Assembly (NCBI GenBank): GCA_002480565.1
Contig: DLCK01000069.1
Location: 1 to 14,479, forward strand
Direction of reading: 5' to 3'
DNA length: 14,479 bases
Source of the DNA: Phycisphaerales bacterium UBA7800
Lineage (GTDB): Bacteria > Planctomycetota > Phycisphaerae > Phycisphaerales > Phycisphaeraceae
Under the pieces are notes generated by a model that was not told the origin of the DNA, did not search any database, and was given only the letters and a program-made list of their open reading frames with translations. Below, one piece after another: positions 1 through 6,343 of the stretch; the first letter of the stretch is position 1, and each line of letters starts with the position of its first letter. The position numbers and the translations under genes are program-made.

Positions 1-96
1 CGTGCATAATGTCCCTGCGCGGGAATGACGATACATGGAGATTATTTATTTGAACTGCTCTAAGAGAGATTTTAAAAATGTAATCAGGCTCGAAAC

Positions 97-172
97 TGAG
101 TCAACGAAAACTGGGATACATTCATTTCACACACACAGGATTGTCATATGCATCCCAGTCATGGCTGACTCA
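97..172. repeat. Imperfect inverted repeat, 23-base arms
   Basis: Arms at 97-119 and 150-172 face each other across 30 bases. Each arm holds two exact blocks in the same order and spacing: TGAGTCA, six unmatched bases, then ACTGGGAT. The transcript could fold into a two-part hairpin. A short open frame at 35-220 runs through it but is not a convincing gene. It could be a small mobile-element remnant or a terminator-like structure of an upstream gene outside the window. Confidence 0.5.
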
Positions 173-220
173 AACTTGGGCTTGACACAATTAAAAATGT
201 TTGGTTCCTCGCTCTCTTAA

Positions 221-246
221 CTCTGAGTCCTCTGCGTCTCTGCGGT
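221..246 (-). repeat. Half-element of a dispersed palindromic repeat (CAGAG type)
   Basis: Read on the - strand, this 26-base block starts with ACCGCAGAGACGCAGAGGAC. It has an 8-base rhythm and matches the left arm of the repeat at 8158-8183 at 18 of 26 positions; in the first 20 positions only two dinucleotides differ (AG in place of CA). The complementary arm expected for a complete palindrome is not found in the 220 bases upstream, so this looks like a solo half. Such CAGAG/CCAAG blocks are known as common intergenic repeats in many bacteria, including cyanobacteria and planctomycetes. Confidence 0.55.
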
Positions 247-278
247 AAAAAACGAATTATTAAAACCATCCCCTTAAC

Positions 279-284
279 AGGAGA
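279..284 (+). promoter_or_regulatory. Ribosome binding site of the dehydrogenase gene
   Basis: AGGAGA lies five bases before the ATG at 290. It is one of the few clear Shine-Dalgarno sequences in the window and fixes this start. Confidence 0.75.
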
Positions 285-289
285 CATAC

Positions 290-1363
290 ATGACCACCAT
301 TCCCTCGACCATGCTCGGTGCGACATTGCCTGGTGACAGCTCCGCGATACTCAAAACATTTGATGTCCCCACGCCAGGACATGGGCAGGTGTTACTCAAA
401 ACCAAAGCGTCCACCATTTGCGGCTCGGACATTCGCTGCATTTATCACCAACACCTTGGTAAAGGTCCCGAAGGGTATCAGGGTTTTATTGCTGGTCACG
501 AACCGTGTGGTCAGATCGTAGCGACCGGGCCAGGTTGTCGGCGATTTGGTGATGGGGATCGCGTGATTGTGTATCACATCTCCGGCTGTGGTGTGTGTAA
601 TGACTGTCGGCGTGGATACATGATTTCATGCACCAGTCAAAGGTACCGCAAGGCCTACGGTTGGCAAAGGGATGGGGGGATGGCAGAGTATCTGCTGGCG
701 GATGAAAAAGACCTTGTCGCCTTGCCGGATCAACTCAGCTATGTCGATGGTGCGCAAGTGGCCTGCGGGTTTGGGACGGTCTATGAAGGACTCGAAAAAG
801 TCGGCATCAGTGGTAACGATGCAGTACTGATTACAGGCCTTGGACCTGTCGGACTTGCAACGGCAATGCTCTGCAAAGCCATGGGAGCAGATCAAGTCAT
901 CGGCATAGATGTGATCGATCAACGTCTTCAAATCGCTGCTGACTTACAGCTTTGCGATCATGTCCTCAAAGCAGACCCGCAGAATGTACAGCAGGTTCGT
1001 GATCTGACGAATGGGCACGGCGTGGAACGTGCAATCGACTGTTCTGCTCATCATGAAGCACGCGCTACCGCCATCCGGGCGACGCGCAAGTGGGGCAGTA
1101 TCGTCATGATTGGTGAAGGCGGGACCGTGGCATTCAATCCCTCGCCGGACATCATTCATGACCAGAAAACCATTCACGGCTCGTGGGTCACTTCTATTTG
1201 GAAGATGGAAGAACTTGTCGAACGCATTGTCCGTTGGAACATTCGCCCTGAACAACTCGTCACGCATCGCTTTGCTTTGGCGGACGTCGACAAAGCATAT
1301 GCACTGATGGCAACGGGCCAATGTGGCAAGGTGGCAGTCTGTTTTGATGAAGCTTTGGCGTGA
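290..1363 (+). CDS. Zinc-dependent NAD-type alcohol/polyol dehydrogenase (MDR family)
   Basis: This 357-residue cytoplasmic protein belongs to the medium-chain dehydrogenase/reductase family, which oxidises alcohols, polyols or sugar-derived hydroxyls with NAD(P)+. Catalytic-zinc residues are visible as C44 in ICGSD and H70-E71 in GHEPCG. A structural-zinc lobe follows with C100, C103, C106 and C114. The Rossmann fold shows GLGPVG at 183-188, and D207 at the end of the next strand suggests NAD rather than NADP. The length is normal for the family. The start is supported by AGGAGA at 279-284. It precedes a GH38 gene by about 120 bases on the same strand, so a role in oxidising a sugar or polyol released by the neighbouring glycosidases is plausible. 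The exact substrate cannot be read from sequence; sorbitol-, threonine- or inositol-type dehydrogenases share this fold. Confidence 0.93.
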   Translation: MTTIPSTMLGATLPGDSSAILKTFDVPTPGHGQVLLKTKASTICGSDIRCIYHQHLGKGPEGYQGFIAGHEPCGQIVATGPGCRRFGDGDRVIVYHISGCGVCNDCRRGYMISCTSQRYRKAYGWQRDGGMAEYLLADEKDLVALPDQLSYVDGAQVACGFGTVYEGLEKVGISGNDAVLITGLGPVGLATAMLCKAMGADQVIGIDVIDQRLQIAADLQLCDHVLKADPQNVQQVRDLTNGHGVERAIDCSAHHEARATAIRATRKWGSIVMIGEGGTVAFNPSPDIIHDQKTIHGSWVTSIWKMEELVERIVRWNIRPEQLVTHRFALADVDKAYALMATGQCGKVAVCFDEALA

Positions 1364-1485
1364 ATGAAAATGATCGTTTTTGAAACAATTGAGCCGTCTC
1401 CGCAGGTTGACTAAGATCATCAACAACATTCCCGCTTTGTCACTCATGTTGTTCGATGTTACCTGGAATCCTGCGGATCACTGTC

Positions 1486-4068
1486 ATGTCTACAAAGAAA
1501 AATATCCACCTTGTCTGCAATGCCCATTTGGACCCCGTCTGGCAATGGACCTGGGAAGACGGACTCACCGAAGCCATTTCAACGTTTCGCATCGCTGCAG
1601 ATTTCTGCGATGAGCATCCGGAGTTTGTCTTTAATCACAATGAGTCGGTGCTTTACCAATGGATCATGCAATATGACCGACCGCTGTTTGATCGCATCGT
1701 TAAACTCGTCAAGCAGAAGCGTTGGCATATCGCGGGGGGCGCATTTCTTCAGCCGGACGTGAACACGCCCATGGGGGAAAGTCATGTTCGGCAGTTTCTC
1801 TATGGCTTATCCTTTTTCCAGAAGCATTTCGCATCACGTCCCACGGTGGCATACAACTTTGATCCCTTTGGGCATCCTGAAGGCTTTGCTCAGATTCTTG
1901 CTGGCTGTGGGATGCTGTCCTACATTTTCTGCCGACCGGATTTTGGAACGTACGATTTACCTGTGGGCAGCTTCCAATGGTCGGATCGCAGTCGCACGAC
2001 GGTCATGGCCAGACGCAGTGATGATATGTATCTCACACGCCCAGACTCCGGGCATGATGTGGATGTCAAATTCCCACAGTTCATCGAACACTATCAGGAT
2101 GAACCGACAAGCATGATCCTCTGGGGCATTGGCAATCATGGCGGAGGGGTTAGCAAAGCTGAATACAAACAGATCAAGGCATTGATCAAGAAACGCTCGG
2201 ATGTGAACATGATCCATTCAACACCTGAAGCGTTTTTTGAAGAAGTCCGCCAAATTCAAGGCGATTTCCCCATTGTTGAAGGTGAAATCGAACGTTCCTT
2301 CCCAGGTTGTTACACGGCAATGCATCGTGTCAAGCAAGCTCATCGCCAAGCAGAACACATGATCCTGCAAACCGAAACCATGGCAGCATTGGCCTGGTGG
2401 ACCGGTGATCAGCCATATCCTCAACAACAACTTGATGAAGCTTGGCAGGATATTTTATTCAGCGAGTTCCATGACATTCTTCCCGGTTCTGGCGTCCCCA
2501 AAGTCGAACAGGATGCATTGGCGCAACTCGGACATGCCCAAACCATTCTCCGAAAGGTTCGCTTTGCGACATTGATCAAACTGCTTGAAGGCCAACCCAA
2601 AGCTGCTGAAGGCCAAGTCCCCATTTTCATCACCAATCCGCATGGCTATCGTGTGCAGCAGCAGGTCGAAATTGATTACACCGTCGCAGCGTTTGGTAAG
2701 GATGATTACACCATCGTGCTCAAACACAAGGGGCGGAAAGTTCCTTATCAGAAAATCAGCCCGGAGAATAATATCAGTGGGCAGATGGTGGTGCGATTGG
2801 CAGTCGATGTGGATATGAAGCCTTACCAGATCATGCGTCTGGACGCTTCACTTGAAGCTGTAAAACCCCAACCGATCGTTTACCGTAAGGTTTCCAAAAA
2901 GAATCTTTGTTTTCAAACGAAGCTTGGGACACTTCAGATCAATCCGAAAACCGGCTTGATTGATAACATGATCCCCAAAGGCCAAACAAAATCATTGGTG
3001 CGGAAAAATGCCTTGATTCCAGCACTTTTTGAAGATTTGGATCACAGTTGGACATGCGGCGATCCAAAGCAACTATCCAAAACAACAATCTGGTCGCAAG
3101 GCCCGGCATGGGAGAAGCCAGACAAGCTCTTTGCATTGGCAACCCCGCAAGAAGTTGCTGACCTTTCGCCGCTGGCATGTGATAAATGGGGTTACACGGG
3201 AAAGACACACGCAAAGCCTGTCCGTGTGATTGAAGATGGCAAGCTGCGGACTACCGTCGAAGCGGCCTTTGTCTGTGGCCCGTCAGCCATCATCCGTCAC
3301 TATGTGATCTGCCATCGCAGTGGTCGTGTGCAGGTGCGTGATCGGATACTGTTTAATCATAAAGATCACATGCTCAAGTTGCTGATGCCTTTGAATTTCA
3401 AGCCGGATCACAGCAGTTCTGAAGCAGCCTATAGTGTGACTTATCGCAATCCAACCAAGCATTATCAGGAGCAGCCCAATCAACGTTGGGTGATGGCAAG
3501 TGCACACGATGGGCAGTATGTTGGTGTGATTAATTCCAGTAGCTATGCTCACAACCTCACGCATGACACCTTGGCGATCAGCGTCCTGCGCAGTCCTGCC
3601 TATACTTCCTTTAATATCCAACCCAATGATCCGCACAATGACAATCGCTTTGCGCCCCGTCAGGATCAAGGTGAGCAGCAGGTGAGTTATGAACTTTGCT
3701 GGGGGGTAAAGCTGGATGAAAAGTTGATCACCCAACGCGCAGCAATATTCAATGCTGGCGCCTTTTGCTATGTCTATTATCCTGATCCTTTGCAACCTGA
3801 ATCACGATACATCGCAGCCGATGAGAGTCCGTTGACTGTCACGCCCAATCATGTGCAGATCGTCGCAGTCAAGAAGGCGCTGCAAGAGGATGCGCTGGTC
3901 GTCCGCCTGCAGGAAGTCTCCGGCAAAAAAGTTGCAGGTTCGCTATCCCTGGCAGGATTCAAACCAGTCCCCATCGAAATCAAACCCTACGGCCTGGCAA
4001 CATGGATCATCCGTCGCAAGGGCAAAGCAATTCAAGCTTCGCCCTGTAATCTGGTGGAGGGGTTGTGA
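1486..4068 (+). CDS. Alpha-mannosidase, glycoside hydrolase family 38
   Basis: GH38 enzymes remove alpha-linked mannose with retention, using zinc and an aspartate nucleophile. From the ATG at 1486 the product has 860 residues, within the usual range. The catalytic barrel begins at once with the zinc-site segment NAHLDPVW (H14, D16). It continues with the conserved TPMGES segment (about 95-100) and the nucleophile D126 in NFDPFGHP. Further family signatures are GIGNHGGG and FHDILPGSG, followed by a long beta-sandwich C-terminal part. An in-frame ATG at 1456 would add ten residues, but it has no ribosome binding site and lies before the start of the conserved fold; 1486 has only a weak GGA at 1475-1477. 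No signal peptide is seen, so it probably acts on imported oligosaccharides in the cytoplasm. The natural glycan is unknown. Confidence 0.93.
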   Translation: MSTKKNIHLVCNAHLDPVWQWTWEDGLTEAISTFRIAADFCDEHPEFVFNHNESVLYQWIMQYDRPLFDRIVKLVKQKRWHIAGGAFLQPDVNTPMGESHVRQFLYGLSFFQKHFASRPTVAYNFDPFGHPEGFAQILAGCGMLSYIFCRPDFGTYDLPVGSFQWSDRSRTTVMARRSDDMYLTRPDSGHDVDVKFPQFIEHYQDEPTSMILWGIGNHGGGVSKAEYKQIKALIKKRSDVNMIHSTPEAFFEEVRQIQGDFPIVEGEIERSFPGCYTAMHRVKQAHRQAEHMILQTETMAALAWWTGDQPYPQQQLDEAWQDILFSEFHDILPGSGVPKVEQDALAQLGHAQTILRKVRFATLIKLLEGQPKAAEGQVPIFITNPHGYRVQQQVEIDYTVAAFGKDDYTIVLKHKGRKVPYQKISPENNISGQMVVRLAVDVDMKPYQIMRLDASLEAVKPQPIVYRKVSKKNLCFQTKLGTLQINPKTGLIDNMIPKGQTKSLVRKNALIPALFEDLDHSWTCGDPKQLSKTTIWSQGPAWEKPDKLFALATPQEVADLSPLACDKWGYTGKTHAKPVRVIEDGKLRTTVEAAFVCGPSAIIRHYVICHRSGRVQVRDRILFNHKDHMLKLLMPLNFKPDHSSSEAAYSVTYRNPTKHYQEQPNQRWVMASAHDGQYVGVINSSSYAHNLTHDTLAISVLRSPAYTSFNIQPNDPHNDNRFAPRQDQGEQQVSYELCWGVKLDEKLITQRAAIFNAGAFCYVYYPDPLQPESRYIAADESPLTVTPNHVQIVAVKKALQEDALVVRLQEVSGKKVAGSLSLAGFKPVPIEIKPYGLATWIIRRKGKAIQASPCNLVEGL

Positions 4069-4100
4069 GTTTTAATGACAATGGAATTCAAATAAGTCTT

Positions 4101-4116
4101 TAGAAAACGTTTTTCA
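4101..4116. promoter_or_regulatory. Probable autoregulatory LacI-family operator
   Basis: The site centres on CG at 4108-4109 and contains the perfect palindrome AAAACGTTTT (4104-4113). Over 16 bases it matches the palindrome at 5370-5385 at 12 positions. It overlaps the predicted -35 region of the repressor gene, where binding would block RNA polymerase. A central CG is typical of LacI-family operators. Autoregulation is inference. Confidence 0.6.
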
Positions 4117-4140
4117 ATGTATGTCGGACGTTGCTATAAT
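4112..4140 (+). promoter_or_regulatory. Extended -10 promoter of the LacI-type repressor gene
   Basis: A consensus TATAAT at 4135-4140 is preceded by TGC, forming an extended -10 element. The -35 (TTTCAA, 4112-4117) is poor but spaced 17 bases away. Transcription would start about seven bases downstream, at 4147-4148, right on the ATG at 4148. The mRNA would therefore be leaderless. Confidence 0.65.
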
Positions 4141-4147
4141 ATCGGTT

Positions 4148-5191
4148 ATGGCCAAGTCCAAAATCCCATCACCCGGTGCACGCCCGACGATAGCAGATGT
4201 TGCCAAAGCAAGTGGTTTGGCGCCGTCAACGATCAGTAAGGCGCTGAATCATTCACCTGACAAATGCCCGTTAACCGAACGCACGCGCTTAAAGGCACTC
4301 AAAGCTGCGCAGGAGATGGGCTATAAACCCGCATGGGCGGCGCAGGCACTTCGCAGGCAATCCACGCGTACAATTGGCCTGCTGCATTGGTCCCGCGTTC
4401 CCGAAGCTTCCGAAGCCTGGCATGATATTCTCGAAGTCTTGGTCGATCTGCTGCATCAAAATGACTATGACTTGCAGTTCATCCCTAACTCTGAACGCTT
4501 GCCACAGATTCTGCAGCAGGGACGATTTGATGGGATAGTCGTTGCTCACTCAATCGAACCGCATGTCGCCAAAATTCTAGCGGACTTGAAACTACCCGCG
4601 GTAATGCTAAATGCGCAGGATGAACTGTTAAACAAGGCAAATATTCCTGATGTGACGCCGGACGATCATGATGCGGCATTGCAACTTGGGCGCTATCTGA
4701 TCAGGCAAGGCCATAAGCATATCGCCTATGTCAGCACCCATCCGTACATGCGACACTTCAGTTATTTCCAACGCCTCGCAGGGACGCAGGCCGCGGTGAA
4801 GGAAGCGAAACTCAAATATGAAGTCCGGCAGTTCAAAGGCCCTGTCGGATCATGGATCGATCGGATTCTGACCGAGCAACCTTTGGCGACGGCATTGGTT
4901 TGCTATAGCGATGTGGATGCCTTGCCGTTGCTCTCTGCCCTGTGGCAACGCGGTGTGAAAGTTCCCGAGCAGATCAGTGTGGCGACTTTCAATGACACGC
5001 CGTTTACCCTCAACGCCATCCCGCCATTGACCACCATGCGAATTCCAATGCAACAAATGGCTCAACAGGCAGCGCGATTATTGCTTGAACAACTCGGCCA
5101 TGCCGACGCCTTTGAGGATCATCAACCCATGCCCATGTTGGCGTCAGAATTGATTATCCGTGCTTCAACGGCCCCGCCATCACATCGTTGA
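4148..5191 (+). CDS. LacI-family transcriptional repressor
   Basis: This 347-residue protein has the standard LacI layout. An N-terminal helix-turn-helix (about residues 14-33, TIADVAKASGLAPSTISKAL) is followed by the hinge helix near 60-70 (YKPAWAAQALRR) and a periplasmic-binding-protein-like sugar domain, with DGIVVAHS and GHKHIAYVS as recognisable strands. Family members bind palindromic DNA and release it, or occasionally bind it more tightly, on binding a sugar. I chose ATG 4148 over the in-frame ATG at 4121: a near-perfect -10 element lies between them, so the longer form could not be made from that promoter, and the extra nine residues fit nothing in the family. Probable operators lie at 4101-4116 and 5370-5385. 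Its place between GH38 and the prepilin/GH10/GH36 genes makes it the likely local glycan-responsive regulator. The inducer is unknown. Confidence 0.93.
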   Translation: MAKSKIPSPGARPTIADVAKASGLAPSTISKALNHSPDKCPLTERTRLKALKAAQEMGYKPAWAAQALRRQSTRTIGLLHWSRVPEASEAWHDILEVLVDLLHQNDYDLQFIPNSERLPQILQQGRFDGIVVAHSIEPHVAKILADLKLPAVMLNAQDELLNKANIPDVTPDDHDAALQLGRYLIRQGHKHIAYVSTHPYMRHFSYFQRLAGTQAAVKEAKLKYEVRQFKGPVGSWIDRILTEQPLATALVCYSDVDALPLLSALWQRGVKVPEQISVATFNDTPFTLNAIPPLTTMRIPMQQMAQQAARLLLEQLGHADAFEDHQPMPMLASELIIRASTAPPSHR

Positions 5192-5220
5192 GTTTAGGAT
5201 GTTGTAGTGTTATTTGGAAA

Positions 5221-5234
5221 TGGATATTTATCCA
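5221..5234. promoter_or_regulatory. 14-bp palindrome upstream of the prepilin gene
   Basis: TGGATA and TATCCA flank a TT centre. The outer TGGA...TCCA matches the ends of the operator at 5370-5385, about 150 bases downstream centre to centre, but the spacing is two bases shorter and the CG centre is missing. An auxiliary operator is possible but weakly supported. Confidence 0.25.
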
Positions 5235-5261
5235 AAATTGACAACCATTATCGATTTAAAA

Positions 5262-5282
5262 TTTACATATATATATTGTAAA
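5262..5282. repeat. AT-rich palindrome
   Basis: TTTACA and TGTAAA arms flank a TA-repeat core inside the strongly AT-rich stretch between the repressor and prepilin genes (about 5210-5335). It may serve as a flexible or UP-like upstream region or a binding site; no family is recognised. Confidence 0.35.
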
Positions 5283-5337
5283 TATATGCAATACAAATAA
5301 ATATAGATATTGAAACGCAAATAGTGTTGTTTGTTCG

Positions 5338-5366
5338 TTGACTTGTGAACGTCACGAGACTAGAGT
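5338..5366 (+). promoter_or_regulatory. Sigma-70-type promoter of the prepilin gene
   Basis: A -35 TTGACT (5338-5343, 5/6 match) and a -10 TAGAGT (5361-5366, 4/6 match) are separated by exactly 17 bases. Transcription should start near 5372-5374, inside the palindrome at 5370-5385, leaving a leader of about 40 bases before the ATG at 5413. Confidence 0.6.
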
Positions 5367-5369
5367 TAA

Positions 5370-5385
5370 TGGAAATCGATTTCCA
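5370..5385. promoter_or_regulatory. Perfect 16-bp LacI-type operator
   Basis: TGGAAATCGATTTCCA is its own reverse complement and has the central CG typical of LacI-family operators. It sits across the predicted transcription start of the prepilin gene, a classic repression position, and follows the repressor gene by about 180 bases. The neighbouring repressor is the obvious candidate to bind it. Confidence 0.75.
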
Positions 5386-5402
5386 GAATATTCCAATCTC
5401 TC

Positions 5403-5406
5403 GGAG
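5403..5406 (+). promoter_or_regulatory. Ribosome binding site of the prepilin gene
   Basis: GGAG lies six bases before ATG 5413. It supports that start over the in-frame TTG at 5338, which overlaps the predicted -35 and would put the operator inside the coding sequence. Confidence 0.6.
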
Positions 5407-5412
5407 CACGTT

Positions 5413-6219
5413 ATGAATCGATCCCGATTAGCCTTTACACTCATTGAATTGCTGGTGGTGATCAGTATCGTGGCTTTGTTGATTTCGATCCTTCTGCCAG
5501 CGTTAGCCAAGGCACGCGAGTCAGCACGATTGGCCGGGTGCTTGAGCAATCAACGTCAGCATTTGGTGGCGATCAATTGTTATGTCAATGATCAGAAAAA
5601 CTATCTGCCTTGTACCAAGTCGTACAACGGTACGGGCGCGCCCATCACCTTGCCAATGGTTTGGAAGATGGAGATTGCCCGATACATGAATGTGCCGATC
5701 CACAACAACGGCTCGACGACTCAGATGCCGACTACCGATTTACAGGTGAGTTACAGTATTGCTCAAGGCGTTTTTGCCTGCCCAGAATCCAAGCAGAGTA
5801 TTGTGACCGACAAATTTAAATATGGTGAAGGCGGCTACGGTTGGAATCTTTACTACATGGGAGCTTTCGACTTTAACAACGGTAGTCCCGGCAATGATAC
5901 CAATCGACGCGCGAAGATGGATGAAGTGCTTTTCCCCAGTGATACCATCACCCATGCAGATGATATCGACTTCCCCAATCAGCCATGGAGTGGCAACGGG
6001 ATGGGCGAAATGCTCTGTGCCAATAAGCCCAGCAAAGTCACCATCACCGTCAAAGATGGCGATGGGATATTCCATACCCTGGCCATCCCCGGTAAGCGTC
6101 ATCTGGACTCCGGGCAAGCAACGAGCTTTGTCGACGGGCATGTGATGTTCATGTCCAAAGAGTCGCTCATTGAAGGCAAAAATGGTGATGTGGATTACTA
6201 CTACCGTCGAGATAAATAA
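5413..6219 (+). CDS. Prepilin-like protein with type IV pilin signal and H-X-DG tail
   Basis: This 268-residue protein opens with a type IV prepilin signal: a short basic leader MNRSRLA, then FTLIELLVV with E5 of the mature form, and a hydrophobic helix to about residue 32. Prepilin peptidase would cut before the F; the -1 residue is A instead of the usual G, a common variant in planctomycetes. The body is a soluble domain rich in G, N and aromatic residues. Near the C-terminus, a His in GKRHLDSG is followed ten residues later by DGH, which fits the H-X9-DG processing-associated motif with one extra residue. Such proteins are very abundant in Planctomycetota and Lentisphaerota, and their role is not settled. 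Location downstream of a strong operator and before a secreted glycosidase suggests a pseudopilin used in surface handling or secretion for polysaccharide use. That function is inference. Confidence 0.88.
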   Translation: MNRSRLAFTLIELLVVISIVALLISILLPALAKARESARLAGCLSNQRQHLVAINCYVNDQKNYLPCTKSYNGTGAPITLPMVWKMEIARYMNVPIHNNGSTTQMPTTDLQVSYSIAQGVFACPESKQSIVTDKFKYGEGGYGWNLYYMGAFDFNNGSPGNDTNRRAKMDEVLFPSDTITHADDIDFPNQPWSGNGMGEMLCANKPSKVTITVKDGDGIFHTLAIPGKRHLDSGQATSFVDGHVMFMSKESLIEGKNGDVDYYYRRDK

Positions 6220-6330
6220 AACAAAATTCAATTAACGGATTTTGTAAGTTCCTCCTCTGACCCACTCTCACATACCCGCATAGACATTGTTCAAGGGTAT
6301 CCAAACCAACACTGCAAACATTATTCTCAC

Positions 6331-6334
6331 AGGA
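6331..6334 (+). promoter_or_regulatory. Ribosome binding site of the GH10-like gene
   Basis: AGGA lies nine bases before ATG 6344. The signal peptide also begins at this ATG, so it is preferred to the in-frame TTG at 6287. Confidence 0.55.
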
Positions 6335-6343
6335 TTTGAATCG

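Noticed and set aside
12..24. TCCC...GGGA motif at the window edge followed by AATGACG
   Set aside because: It resembles a fragment of a common dispersed repeat, but only four paired bases are visible and the rest lies outside the window.
182..187. TTGACA as a -35 for the dehydrogenase gene
   Set aside because: No acceptable -10 element is found at 15-19 bases downstream.
35..220. Short + strand open frame of 61 residues
   Set aside because: It has no ribosome binding site, reads through an inverted repeat, and its product has no recognisable features.
944..1447. Opposite-strand open frame of 167 residues under the dehydrogenase gene
   Set aside because: It is antisense to a well-supported gene and shows no domain or start signal.
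1456..1485. Upstream in-frame ATG for the GH38 gene
   Set aside because: The ten extra residues precede the conserved fold and have no ribosome binding site; ATG 1486 fits the family better.
5338..5412. TTG start adding 25 residues to the prepilin
   Set aside because: A prepilin leader should be short and basic, directly before the hydrophobic helix. The region instead holds a promoter, an operator and a ribosome binding site.
6221..6245. Hairpin (9-bp stem, 7-base loop) after the prepilin gene as a terminator
   Set aside because: The stem is AT-rich with one wobble pair and no T-run follows, so it is not a convincing intrinsic terminator.
6287..6343. TTG start adding 19 residues to the GH10-like protein
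   Set aside because: It would bury the signal peptide, which begins at ATG 6344 after an AGGA.
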